64,000 nucleotides of DNA, taken from positions 1,054,001 through 1,118,000 of the forward strand of contig NZ_CP103288.1 of NCBI RefSeq assembly GCF_024758005.1, given 5' to 3'. Made by a program: the position numbers and the translations under genes. The DNA comes from Pseudarthrobacter sp. NS4. Lineage in GTDB: Bacteria; Actinomycetota; Actinomycetes; Actinomycetales; Micrococcaceae. Shown here one piece after another: positions 26,762 through 35,502 of this stretch; the first letter of the stretch is position 1, and each line of letters begins with the position of its first letter. The notes beneath the pieces are model-generated. The model was not told the DNA's origin. It did no database searches and worked only from the letters and a program-made list of their open reading frames with translations.

Positions 26762-26995
26762 ATGGCCAAGAAGAAGACCTGGAAAGAAATGTCGCCGTCC
26801 GCGAAGGCCGGCACCATACTGGTGGGCATCGCGCAGATTTCCCTGTTGGTGGCGGCGCAGCGGGACATTTCAAAGCGCCCGGCGGCAATGATCAACGGTC
26901 CCAAGGCTGCGTGGCGGGCGGCGTCCTTCATCAACTTCATTGGCCCCGTGGGTTATTTCACCTTCGGCCGGAAACGGGCTGCCCCGGCCAAGTAA
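26762..26995 (+). CDS. Small membrane protein, PLDc_N-like
   Basis: The start is ATG 26762 with AAAGGAG seven bases upstream. The 77-residue protein has a basic start (MAKKK), a hydrophobic helix (about residues 17-32), a polar turn and a second hydrophobic helix ending FINFIGPVGYFTFGRKR. That shape resembles the small phospholipase D N-terminal (PLDc_N) domain proteins of Actinobacteria, which have no known enzyme activity alone. Function unknown. Confidence 0.65.
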   Translation: MAKKKTWKEMSPSAKAGTILVGIAQISLLVAAQRDISKRPAAMINGPKAAWRAASFINFIGPVGYFTFGRKRAAPAK

Positions 26996-27101
26996 GGCAC
27001 ACTTCGAAGGCCGGGCATCGGGCGGCCAGTACATCCTGCCGGAACTGCCCAACCAGCGGCCATTGAGCAGCCTTCCAGCTTCACCCTGTAAATTTGAATC
27101 C

Positions 27102-29333
27102 ATGACCCCCGCCTCCACTGCTGCCATGACCCGCGCCCTCGGCATCTCCCGCGAGATCGAGGACGCGGCATGGTTCGTCCTGGGGCCGGGGCTGCAGGGC
27201 AAGCCGTCGGCGTTGGACGGGCAGACGCTGACGTGGACGTCGGAGGCGGCAGCAGAGCTTCTGGAGCGGCTGGAACGCGGCGCGCCGGACTCCAAGGCGC
27301 CCATGATGACCAACCTTCGGCATAACTTGGACGGGGCGCCCCGCGAGGTGAAGCAGCTGGCGGTCGAGCTGCTCTTCCTGCAGTCCCTGCCGCTGGCGCA
27401 CGAGGTGAAGTCCCTCAAGGTCAAACGTGCCCGGGTGGCCGAGGCCGCGTCCTGGCTGCAGCCTCCACTCGAGCTGCCTGGCGAGCTTTACCAGGGCATG
27501 ACTGACCACGGCGTCATCCGGGACCGGACGGCCGAATTCAACTGGACCATCTGGGACCACCTGAGCTGGCTGTGCCGCTTTGTGCAGCATGTGGACCAGC
27601 AGCCGCCGGCAGTCATCACCGGCGCACTGCAGGACCCGTTGAACTTCCACCGCCTTGCCGCGGCCACTCCCGCTGACCAGCCCGCCATCCGCCGAAGCAT
27701 CGAGTTCCTGGCCTGGCCAAGCTACTTCGAACCCGTGGTGGCGGATGTGGAACGGCAGGAAATCCGTGATGCCTTCGCCTCCCTGATCGGCGGGGCCAAG
27801 GGGGACAGCGAAGAGGACATCACCGCCGACATCCACCGCATCCGCCTGCACCTCGATGAGCAGGCGGGCCAGCGCATTGACTGGTACGCCCGGCAGCTGG
27901 TCAGCCAGTGGCGCAAAGTGGGCGACCCCGGGCACCGGGCCTGGCTGCTGCGGACCCACGGCGACAACACCGAGCTGCTGACTGCCTGGCAAGGCGAAGA
28001 AAAGGTGACGCTCGACGTCGAGCATCTCCGGCTGCTCGGCCCCGGCGTCGCGGCGGGCGTGGTGCAGCACGCCGTGGACGAGGACTACAAGCACCTCGGC
28101 TACGTGGAACGCGAGGACACCAAAACCGCTGTCTTTGCCTTCCTCACCGTCATGAAGCCGGGCGACCTGGTGTTGTACCAGCACAACGGCACGGTGCGGC
28201 TGGGCGGCGTGCTCGGCGAACCCGACTACAACGATGACAACCGGCGGCTTCGCCGGAAGGTCCGCTGGTTCGACGAAGGACATCCCACCGCCAGCCTGCC
28301 CCGGCACGTCCAGCGGCAGCTGGCCACCGCCGGCATCGTGGTGGACGTCACCCGCGTGGCGCAGGCCCTGCAGGCCCTCCTGCCGGCCGAAGCGGAAACA
28401 GAACCCGACGGCGATACTGAAGCCGCCGTCGTCGTCCCGCCGGTCCAGGAGGGGTTCCGCCAGCTGACGCAGGAATTCGCTGACTCGCTGCACATGGAGC
28501 TGGAACCACTGCAGGAGATTGCCGACCTGCTGGAAGAGAACCGGCAGCTGGTCCTCTACGGTCCGCCCGGTACCGGCAAGACCTACCTGGCGAAGCACCT
28601 CGCGGCCGAGCTTGCTGACGACACCACCGATGAGCGCGTCAAGCTGGTCCAGTTCCACCCGTCCTACGCCTACGAGGACTTCTTCGAGGGCTACCGGCCG
28701 GACAAGACGGACGAGGGCCAGGTGTCCTTCAAACTGGTCGCCGGCCCGCTCCGCCGCCTCGCTGAGGAGGCCGCCAAGCCCGGGAACGGGAAGAAGCCGT
28801 ACTTCCTGATCATCGACGAGATGAACCGTGCCAACCTGGCCAAGGTGTTCGGCGAACTGTACTTCCTGCTGGAGTACCGCGACGACCGGATCTACTTGCA
28901 GTACAGCCCCAACGAACCCTTCACCCTGCCCGACAACCTGTACATCATTGGCACCATGAACACCGCGGACCGCTCCATCGCCATGATGGACGCCGCCATC
29001 CGCCGCCGTTTTTCCTTTATCGAACTCCACCCGCAGACGGAGCCGGTGAAGGGCTCACTGCTCCGGTTCCTGCAGGCCCGCCGGCTGGACACCACCCCGG
29101 CGCTGCTGATGGATGCTTTGAACAGTGCCATTGACGAGTGGGACCGTGACCTGATGATCGGCCCGTCCTATTTCATGAAGCAGGCGGCCCAGACGCCGGC
29201 CGGGCTGCGCCGGATCTGGAAGTACGAGCTCATGCCGCTGCTGGAGGAGCACTACCACGGCCAGCTCACCAGGGCGCAGCTTGAGGAGCGCTTCGGGCTG
29301 GACCGGTTGCTGGGTCGCCTTGCGACCGGGTAG
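27102..29333 (+). CDS. McrB-like GTPase subunit of a modification-dependent restriction system, with EVE/PUA-like domain
   Basis: I chose ATG 27102; it lacks a clear Shine-Dalgarno and could be leaderless. Residues about 1-330 are unassigned and helical. Residues about 345-400 (MKPGDLVLYQHNGTVRLGGVLG, then KVRWFDEG) look like an EVE/PUA-type modified-base reader. Residues about 470-740 are an AAA+ domain with Walker A GPPGTGKTYL, Walker B LIIDEMNRANLAKVFGE and MNTADRS, whose NTAD is the guanine-recognition motif of E. coli McrB, and a sensor-type RRRFSFIEL. McrB hexamers translocate DNA on GTP and activate McrC. The 743-residue product is followed by an mcrC-like gene overlapping by up to 53 bases. 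Confidence 0.85.
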   Translation: MTPASTAAMTRALGISREIEDAAWFVLGPGLQGKPSALDGQTLTWTSEAAAELLERLERGAPDSKAPMMTNLRHNLDGAPREVKQLAVELLFLQSLPLAHEVKSLKVKRARVAEAASWLQPPLELPGELYQGMTDHGVIRDRTAEFNWTIWDHLSWLCRFVQHVDQQPPAVITGALQDPLNFHRLAAATPADQPAIRRSIEFLAWPSYFEPVVADVERQEIRDAFASLIGGAKGDSEEDITADIHRIRLHLDEQAGQRIDWYARQLVSQWRKVGDPGHRAWLLRTHGDNTELLTAWQGEEKVTLDVEHLRLLGPGVAAGVVQHAVDEDYKHLGYVEREDTKTAVFAFLTVMKPGDLVLYQHNGTVRLGGVLGEPDYNDDNRRLRRKVRWFDEGHPTASLPRHVQRQLATAGIVVDVTRVAQALQALLPAEAETEPDGDTEAAVVVPPVQEGFRQLTQEFADSLHMELEPLQEIADLLEENRQLVLYGPPGTGKTYLAKHLAAELADDTTDERVKLVQFHPSYAYEDFFEGYRPDKTDEGQVSFKLVAGPLRRLAEEAAKPGNGKKPYFLIIDEMNRANLAKVFGELYFLLEYRDDRIYLQYSPNEPFTLPDNLYIIGTMNTADRSIAMMDAAIRRRFSFIELHPQTEPVKGSLLRFLQARRLDTTPALLMDALNSAIDEWDRDLMIGPSYFMKQAAQTPAGLRRIWKYELMPLLEEHYHGQLTRAQLEERFGLDRLLGRLATG

Positions 29334-30555
29334 CTCCGGATCTTCCTTGCGGCACCTGGTCCTGGACGAACTGTCCCGTGGAATCGTGGAGCGGCTGGAT
29401 CCTGCCAGTGCATCCTTCCTGAACTCCAGTGGCCTGGCCAAAGCCTCGCCGATGGGTATGGGCCTGTACCGGATCGAGCCCGTGGGAAAGGTGGGTTCGG
29501 TCCGGACACCCACCGTGCAGCTGGACGTGCGCCCCAAGGACCGGCTGGGGCTCAGCCGGCTCCTGTTCCTGCTCAGCTACACCGGCGAGCAGGGCTTCCG
29601 GCCGGATGCCGTGGCGGCCGTCGAGGATCTGGACCTTTGGAGCGCCCTTGCTGAATCGTTGGCCCAGTTGGCCGAGCGGGCCCTGGGCCGGGGCGTCCTG
29701 CAGGGCTACCTCACCGTTGATGAGTCGTTGCGGACCGTCAAGGGGCGCATCCGGATTTCGGACCAGATCTCCCGCCGGCCGGGAATGCTGGTTCCCCTGG
29801 AAGTGTCCTATGACGAGTTCACCGAGGACATTGCGGAGAACAGGATCCTGCGCGCGGCACTTGAACGGATGGGCCAGGTCCCGCGTGTCCGCCCGGAGGT
29901 GCTGAGCCGGCTGCGCCTGCTCAAGGGAAAGCTCGACGCCGTCACCCGGCTTCCAGCAGGCGCTCCGCTGCCGCCGTGGAAGCCCACCAGGATGAACCTC
30001 CGCTACCACGCGGTGCTCCGGCTGGCTGAACTGATCCTGCGCAACGCCTCAGCGGAGGCCGGCGAGGGGCGACAGCAGACTGCCTCGTTCGTTGTGGACA
30101 TGGCCCGGGTGTTTGAGGACTTCGTGGGTACTGCCCTGCGCGAGGGAATGGCCGCCTACCCGGGGGAACTCCGGCTTCGGTACGACGCAATGCTCAGCGA
30201 AGCGGTGCGGGACGCGGACAGGCTGTCGGTCCGCCCCGATGCGGTGCACCTGCTCGGCGGCCGCCCCGTGGTGGTCTACAACGCAAAGTACAAGGCAGCG
30301 TCCGACGCGGGCGCCTCCCTGACAGCCGATCATTACCAGATGCTGGCCCACAGCACTGCGCTGGCCGTGCCCACAGCGTGGCTGGTCTACGCCGGCGCCG
30401 GGGAGATGAAACTCCGCCGCATCCTCAACACGGATATCGACATCGTGGAGTACCCGCTGGACCTGTCCATGGCGCCCGCTGACATCCTGGCCTCGGTGAG
30501 GGAGCTGGCACGCCAGTCATGGGGAGAGGTTGTCAGGCAGGCCCGGAGCGGCTGA
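29281..30555 (+). CDS. McrC-like nuclease subunit
   Basis: The frame opens at TTG 29281, inside the mcrB-like gene; TTG 29320 or 29347 are alternative starts and none has a good ribosome site. The 424-residue protein shows McrC traits: an N-terminal LDVRPKDRLGLSRLLFLLSY region that contacts McrB and a C-terminal PD-(D/E)xK-type nuclease with VFEDFVGTAL, VRPDAVHLL and VVVYNAKYKAA. In the McrC family the last motif is normally D-x-K; here the acidic residue is Asn (codon AAC), while the Lys is kept. Either the nuclease is weakened or inactive, or the acidic ligand comes from elsewhere. It pairs with the McrB-like gene. Confidence 0.78.
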   Translation: MRSASGWTGCWVALRPGSSGSSLRHLVLDELSRGIVERLDPASASFLNSSGLAKASPMGMGLYRIEPVGKVGSVRTPTVQLDVRPKDRLGLSRLLFLLSYTGEQGFRPDAVAAVEDLDLWSALAESLAQLAERALGRGVLQGYLTVDESLRTVKGRIRISDQISRRPGMLVPLEVSYDEFTEDIAENRILRAALERMGQVPRVRPEVLSRLRLLKGKLDAVTRLPAGAPLPPWKPTRMNLRYHAVLRLAELILRNASAEAGEGRQQTASFVVDMARVFEDFVGTALREGMAAYPGELRLRYDAMLSEAVRDADRLSVRPDAVHLLGGRPVVVYNAKYKAASDAGASLTADHYQMLAHSTALAVPTAWLVYAGAGEMKLRRILNTDIDIVEYPLDLSMAPADILASVRELARQSWGEVVRQARSG

Positions 30556-30594
30556 CGCCGGACTGGCCCGCCGCCGTCGTACGCATTGGCGGTA

Positions 30595-32250
30595 CTAGAC
30601 CGGAACCCGGAACGTGAACGTGGTGCCCTTGCCCAGCGTACTGTCCACCTCGATGGTTCCGCCGTGTGCCTCGACGATGGCCTTGCTGATGGGGAGGCCC
30701 AGGCCAACCCCTGGAATGGCCGTGCGGCGGACGCTGCTGGTGCGGAAGAACTTGGCGAAAACCTCAGACGCGTCTTCCGGGGTCATTCCCATGCCCGTGT
30801 CCGTAACGTGGCACGCCAGGTAGCCGTCGTCCTGGGCAAGCCTGACCAGGACGTTCCCGCCGCCGGGGGAGTACTTGATGGCGTTTGATACGAGGTTGTC
30901 CAGAACCTGGGAAATGCGCGGCCCGTCGACGTGGGCCTCGAGCCGTTCTGGTACGTCCGCCTCCAGCACCACGCCGGAGGCAGCCGCCCTGGGCGCGGCT
31001 GAGGAAACACTTGCCCGGACAAGTTCCGCCACATCCACCGCGTGCGGGGTGACGATCAGCTGGCCATTGCGGCTGGAAAGCAGGTCGGAAACCAGGGTCA
31101 GGAGCCGTTCAGAGTTCCGCCTGACAATCTCCAGCATGTCCCGCTGCGATTCCTCCGGCTCGTCAGCGAGCAGGATCTCCACATAACCGAGAATGGATGT
31201 CAGCGGGGTCCGGAACTCATGGGAAACGCTGGAAACGAAGTCGTCTTTGGCCGTCAGGGCATTCACGAGGTCGGTCACGTCGCTGAAGGCGATCACGGAG
31301 CCGGCGAACTTGCCATCGGCATCCTTCATTGCCCGTGCAGTGGTGACAAAAGCCCGCTGCTCGTTCTCTACGCCCAGCCAGACCAGATAGTCCGTGAATG
31401 TTTCGCCGAGGACGGCACGGCGGACCGGGCGCTCCTCGACGGGAACCAGCGTCTTGCGGTCAGGCCCGAACACCAGGAGTTGCGACTCGTTCGGGTCCTC
31501 GATGTCCTTCGGCCGGGCGAGTTCGTGGTTGGCACGCTGCTTCCGGTTCATCAGGACGTCATGGCCATCGGCGTCGACGGCGAGAACGCCAAGGTGGACG
31601 GTGTCCAGGACGGTGTTGAGCAGGGACTCCTGGCGCTGGCTGGTCCGCAGGTTGGCCTGCAGCTGGGCGTCCTTGTCTTCGAGTTCACGCTGCTGGCGCA
31701 TCATGCTCAGTGTCAGGACGCTGACGGACACGCCAATGCCAAGCATCATGACCGGCAGGAGCAGCGAGCGGGCGAAGTCCTGGGCGGTGAAGTTCCCTTT
31801 CAGGAACAGCGGAACCCAGATGATGGCCAGAGGAGCAAGGAAGGAAAGCCACAGGGCCACCCTCGGGTAGTAGCCGGATGCGCACCACCAGATGACCGGA
31901 AAGACGGCCAGGAGGCTGATGCCGGTAAGGCTTTCCTGTCCGCCCTCGCGGCCAAAACCGATCGAGACGAAGTCGAGCAGGGGGATGGCCAGGAAGCTTG
32001 TATAGGGGAGTCGGTCCCACGGAACGATGTAGCACAGGGCCATGAGGGCCAGCTGGGACACCAGGAACGTGACGAAGAACGGGTTGTTCATCGTGGCCGG
32101 GAAGAATGTCCACACCAGGAACGCCGTCAGCAGCGTCGTCACGAACAGCGGCATCTGGCTCAGCGCCACGCGGTCCGTCAGCCGGTATTCGTGGAAGGGC
32201 CGGCGGAAGAAGCTTAGCCTCCCTGAGGACCACGCCGTGGGACTAGTCAT
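30595..32250 (-). CDS. Membrane sensor histidine kinase with PAS domain
   Basis: A 551-residue kinase. Residues about 25-190 hold five or six hydrophobic spans with no large external sensor; a coiled linker (QQRELEDKDAQLQANL) follows, then a PAS domain (about 220-330), HisKA with phospho-acceptor in SSVSHEFRTPLTSILG, N-box DNLVSNAIKYS, G1 DTGMGM and G2 GVGLGLPIS. All catalytic motifs are intact. It is divergent from an OmpR-type response regulator gene, 94 bases apart, and this pair presumably forms a two-component system. The compact membrane domain suggests sensing within the membrane or via the PAS pocket. Stimulus unknown. Confidence 0.86.
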   Translation of the reverse strand: MTSPTAWSSGRLSFFRRPFHEYRLTDRVALSQMPLFVTTLLTAFLVWTFFPATMNNPFFVTFLVSQLALMALCYIVPWDRLPYTSFLAIPLLDFVSIGFGREGGQESLTGISLLAVFPVIWWCASGYYPRVALWLSFLAPLAIIWVPLFLKGNFTAQDFARSLLLPVMMLGIGVSVSVLTLSMMRQQRELEDKDAQLQANLRTSQRQESLLNTVLDTVHLGVLAVDADGHDVLMNRKQRANHELARPKDIEDPNESQLLVFGPDRKTLVPVEERPVRRAVLGETFTDYLVWLGVENEQRAFVTTARAMKDADGKFAGSVIAFSDVTDLVNALTAKDDFVSSVSHEFRTPLTSILGYVEILLADEPEESQRDMLEIVRRNSERLLTLVSDLLSSRNGQLIVTPHAVDVAELVRASVSSAAPRAAASGVVLEADVPERLEAHVDGPRISQVLDNLVSNAIKYSPGGGNVLVRLAQDDGYLACHVTDTGMGMTPEDASEVFAKFFRTSSVRRTAIPGVGLGLPISKAIVEAHGGTIEVDSTLGKGTTFTFRVPV

Positions 32251-32344
32251 GGCGTGACGACTGACGGGGCAGGGGGTGCAAGGCCATACCAGCAGGATAT
32301 CCGCAGCCAGCTATACTTCTGACGTTGGCTGCTGAGGGGGCGCT

Positions 32345-33112
32345 ATGAGTGATGCACGTGTGGGGCTGGTCATCGAGGATGACCAGGACATCCGGGAACT
32401 GGTTCGCACAGTGCTGAGCCAGGCCGGTTTTGACGTGACCGTGGCCAGCAGCGGTGCCGAGGGTGTGCTGATCGCCAAGAACCTCAACCCGGACGTGATC
32501 ACGCTGGACCTGGGACTGCCTGACATTGACGGGTTTGAAGTGTCCCGGCAGATCCGTGAATTCTCGGACGCCTACATCGTGATGCTCACGGCCCGCACCG
32601 AGGAGTTGGACACCCTCATCGGGCTTGAGTCCGGTGCCGACGACTACCTCACCAAGCCATTCCGCCCCAGGGAGCTGCGCGCCCGCATCGCAGCGATGAT
32701 GCGCCGCCCCAGGTCAGCTCCGGAGGCAGCCGATACCCTCCCGGCCGAGGCAGCAGCGGACGCCAATGAACGCTCCGAGCATGGAAACTTCAGCCATAAC
32801 GGGCTGGAATTGAGTTACGCCTCCCGGACCGTCGTGGTGGACGGCAAGGAGATGAACCTGACCCGCACCGAGTTCGAACTGCTCCACGCCCTGCTTGAGG
32901 CGGGCCGGACTGTCCGGACCAAGGCGGACCTGGTGCGCCGGCTGCGGGACGAGGATTACGACGTCGGCAGCTACATCAGCGAGGCTGACGAACGGTCCGT
33001 CGAGGTCCACATGGGGAACCTGCGCAAGAAACTTGGCGATTCGCCGCAGCAACCGCGCTGGCTGCAGACGGTCCGCGGGGTGGGTTACCGCCTGGCACCC
33101 GAAGGGGCCTGA
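32345..33112 (+). CDS. OmpR-family response regulator
   Basis: A 255-residue regulator. The receiver domain (residues 1-120) has EDDQD acidic pocket, phospho-acceptor Asp in ITLDLGLPDIDG, conserved Thr in MLTARTEE and Lys in LTKPFRP. A 40-residue Ala/Glu linker leads to a winged helix with MNLTRTEFELLHALLE and TVRGVGYRLAPE. It starts 94 bases from the divergent histidine kinase and is its likely partner. Its 3' end overlaps the convergent Hpt-like gene by 28 bases. Confidence 0.88.
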   Translation: MSDARVGLVIEDDQDIRELVRTVLSQAGFDVTVASSGAEGVLIAKNLNPDVITLDLGLPDIDGFEVSRQIREFSDAYIVMLTARTEELDTLIGLESGADDYLTKPFRPRELRARIAAMMRRPRSAPEAADTLPAEAAADANERSEHGNFSHNGLELSYASRTVVVDGKEMNLTRTEFELLHALLEAGRTVRTKADLVRRLRDEDYDVGSYISEADERSVEVHMGNLRKKLGDSPQQPRWLQTVRGVGYRLAPEGA

Positions 33113-33495
33113 GCCTGCAGCCGGTGCATGGTTTGCCGGCCGCATTGGTTGATGGGACGAAGGAACGTCGCAGCCAACCTGGGCAGGACGACGGCGGCTG
33201 CCTCCTCACGCGCCCCGGTGCGGATTTCGCCTTCCAACTCCATGGCCAGCCCGGCGAGGCGCTCGGCCCCCACCATCTGGCTGGATGTCTTCAGGCTCAG
33301 GACCGCGTCCACTGATCCCTCCAGGTCTCCCGTGGTCAGGGCCAGCCGGAGGCGGGCGATCCGGTCCGTCAGGCAATTGATGAAGTTCCCCACGAAGACC
33401 TTGCAATACCCTTCGTCCTCCTCCAGCTCCTCGCGGAGACGGTCGAGAACGGACTTGTCCACCAGCGGCCGGGGGGCACCATCCGAGGCGCTCAT
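33085..33495 (-). CDS. Hpt-like domain protein lacking the phospho-accepting histidine
   Basis: ATG 33495 has AAAGGAG seven bases upstream, giving 136 residues. The protein is a helical bundle with LVDKSVLDRLREELEED at the start and FVGNFINCLTDRIARLRLAL, as in histidine phosphotransfer domains. The signature that should read xHxLKxxSxxxGA is AVLSLKTSSQMVGAERLA: the His position is Leu (codon CTG), while the LK and GA landmarks remain. It therefore cannot accept phosphate at the usual site and may act as a binding antagonist or be decaying. It converges on the response regulator gene (28-base overlap) and is probably related to that system. Confidence 0.75.
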   Translation of the reverse strand: MSASDGAPRPLVDKSVLDRLREELEEDEGYCKVFVGNFINCLTDRIARLRLALTTGDLEGSVDAVLSLKTSSQMVGAERLAGLAMELEGEIRTGAREEAAAVVLPRLAATFLRPINQCGRQTMHRLQAQAPSGARR

Positions 33496-33699
33496 GGCGC
33501 TCCTTTCAGCCGGGGAATTCCACTCCGGCGACAGTGCGGGCGGGTGGGTCATTTTGTTGCTTTCAGGTTAGGTGTGACGTCTTTGCCCAGCAGGTTTTCA
33601 GACGAGAATTGTGGGTTTCTTGATAAGAGTGCAGGTTTTATCCCAATACTTGATTCAGCGCGTTTTGCACCTAAAAACTTGCGGCTGCAGCCGCCGTCA

Positions 33700-34465
33700 G
33701 CTGGGCCGGCAGCGCTGGTCACGCTGAACCCCGGATCGGGCCCGGCCGGCTCTGCCGTCACGGTCTCCGGTACCGGCTTCAAGGCCTCCACCACGGGCAC
33801 GGTGACTGTGGGTTCGGCCACCTTCCAGTGGGCTGGCCACGCCGGGCGGTGCAATGGCGGCAGCGGAACTGGACGAAGTGTCCCATTTGGCGGGGGAGAG
33901 CCCCTCGATAATCCTGATGTACAAGGGCTTCCTCCAGGCGCCACCGCTGGCCGAGATGGACGCTGTCCGCGCCCGCGGCGCGCTTCCGCTGGTTACCTGG
34001 GAACCGTGGGCCTGGGGCGGGGGCGTAAACCAGCCTGCCTACGCTGGACCGGATTGCCGCCGGTGACTTCGATCCGCGGATCCGGGAGTAGGCCAAGCCC
34101 CCGCAGTGTGGGGCAAGCCCGTGATGATCCGCTTCGCCCATGAAATGAACGGCGACTGGTATCCGTGGGCGGAAGGGTGAACGGAAACCAGGCCGGCGAC
34201 TACGTTGCGGCCTGGCAGCACGTCCACGACGGGGTCGCCGCCACGGGAGCAACCAATGTGCAGTGGGTGTGGTCGCCGAACGTACCCTACTGGGGGTCCA
34301 CCGGCCTGGCCGGGCTCTACCCCGGCACAGCCTACCTGGCTGCCCAGCCGGACGTGATGGGTTTCGTGTGGTTCCACCTGCAGAAGGAGGCAGGCTGACT
34401 GGAGGATCAACAGCAGCGATTCTTCGGCTTCCGCGCTCAAGTCCGCGCTGCTGGCGCGGCGTAGT
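33700..34465 (+). pseudogene. Decayed GH26 beta-mannanase-like gene with IPT/TIG domain
   Basis: The sequence encodes pieces of one protein in shifting frames: an IPT/TIG-like segment (LNPGSGPAGSAVTVSGTGF); then PLAEMDAVRARGALPLVTWE and PWAWGGGVNQPAY; then FDPRIRE, amber TAG (34089-34091) where Trp is expected; then VMIRFAHEMNGDWYPWAEG, the GH26 acid/base motif; then NGNQAGDYVAAWQHV and NVQWVWSPN; and finally DWRINSSDSSASALK. At least four frame changes (about 34043, 34100, 34172, 34395) and one amber codon separate them. Intact GH26 enzymes cleave mannan outside the cell. This copy is clearly non-functional. Upstream bases 33553-33690 are lower in GC and hold no gene. Confidence 0.75.
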
Positions 34466-34587
34466 TAGCTGGCAGGAAGGAATTACGCTGCTCCGGACTG
34501 TTGGTTGGGACGTCCGCCAATCGGGACAACGGGTTCATCCTTTGGAGCCAGAATCAAGAACCGCGGCGGCAAAGGCTAAAGATTGCC

Positions 34588-35022
34588 TCAAGATGGTTGC
34601 CTGCCTTCCAGGAACTGCACCAGATGGGCTTCCAGCGCCGAACCGTCTTTGAGTTCGCATTCCCAAATGGTGAGGACTTCCCAGCCGGCGTCTTCGAGCT
34701 GGTGGCGCTGGCCGGCATCACGCTCCCTCGTCCGGGAGCGCTTGGCAGCCCAGAATTCCGCGTTGGCTTTGGGGGCGTGCTGGCCCACGCGGCAGTCATG
34801 GAAATGCCAAAAGCAGCCATTCACGAAGATGACTTTGCGGCGGCCGGCGAAAACCAGGTCCGGGTTGCCGGGCAGCCGGGCGGCGCCGGACCTGCCGTGC
34901 AGGCGATAGCGATAGCCCTTGGCATGGAGCAACCTGCGTACCAGCAGTTCGGGCTTCGTGTTCTTGCCCCGGATCCGGGACATGTTCCAGCTGCGCTGCT
35001 CAGGAGTGAGCTTGTCCGCCAT
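34588..35022 (-). CDS. vsr: Very short patch repair endonuclease
   Basis: A 144-residue protein of normal Vsr length: RSWNMSRIRGKNTKPELLVRRLL (N-terminal helix and catalytic-site entry), GNPDLVFAGRRKVIFVNGCFWH (active-site Asp in PDLVF and Zn/His region GCFWHFHDC), and NAEFWAAKRSRTRERD, the family's basic finger. Vsr nicks the T of T:G mismatches that arise by deamination of 5-methylcytosine. No cytosine methyltransferase gene is nearby, so this is an orphan here. The ATG at 35022 is preceded by a weak site. It may protect methylated motifs set elsewhere in the genome. Confidence 0.85.
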   Translation of the reverse strand: MADKLTPEQRSWNMSRIRGKNTKPELLVRRLLHAKGYRYRLHGRSGAARLPGNPDLVFAGRRKVIFVNGCFWHFHDCRVGQHAPKANAEFWAAKRSRTRERDAGQRHQLEDAGWEVLTIWECELKDGSALEAHLVQFLEGRQPS

Positions 35023-35056
35023 GCTTCAAGTCTATGAGCCGGGCAGGAACGCGTTG

Positions 35057-35485
35057 TCAGGGCTCCGGCTGCTCGCCGAGCTGGAAATGGCGCCCGGTCA
35101 CGGAGAGGGGCTCGATTTCCACATAGAAGTCCTTCAATGTGGGCACCCAGGATTTCAGCCCTAGTTCCTCCACGGCTGCCACTTCTGCCGAATTGCTGAG
35201 CACCCTGGCTTTCCCGCGGAGCACCACGGACCAGGCTTCGTCGGACAGGATGCCGTCCGTCTCGAAAAGCACGGTGGCATTGATGGTCAGCTGGGCGAGC
35301 TTATTGCCCGGCGCCGTCCGCAGATACAGCTTCCGGTCCGACGTCACATAGTTCACCGGGAAGATGTCCGGCTCGCCTGCCACAGAAACCACCAACCGGC
35401 CGTGTAAGGTGCCTTCCAGGAGGCGCCAGGACTGCTCATCGTCGAGTTCCAGGACGGGATTGCCGTCTGCATGTTCAAACATCAT
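35057..35485 (-). CDS. Pyridoxamine 5'-phosphate oxidase-like FMN/F420-binding protein
   Basis: A 142-residue split-barrel protein: LEGTLHGRLVVSVAGEPDIFPVNYV, LYLRTAPGNKL and AWSVVLRGKARV are the recurrent strands of the PNPOx-like family that binds FMN, F420 or haem. Start is at 35485 (MM; the second ATG at 35482 is possible). Substrate and cofactor cannot be assigned. It lies just downstream of bsaP on the same strand but is probably unrelated. Confidence 0.8.
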   Translation of the reverse strand: MMFEHADGNPVLELDDEQSWRLLEGTLHGRLVVSVAGEPDIFPVNYVTSDRKLYLRTAPGNKLAQLTINATVLFETDGILSDEAWSVVLRGKARVLSNSAEVAAVEELGLKSWVPTLKDFYVEIEPLSVTGRHFQLGEQPEP

Positions 35486-35502
35486 GCCGCCATTCTTCTA
35501 CG

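Noticed and set aside
27081..29030. 649-codon minus-strand frame opposite the McrB-like gene
   Set aside because: It lacks a ribosome site and family motifs and mirrors the codon bias of the plus-strand AAA+ gene.
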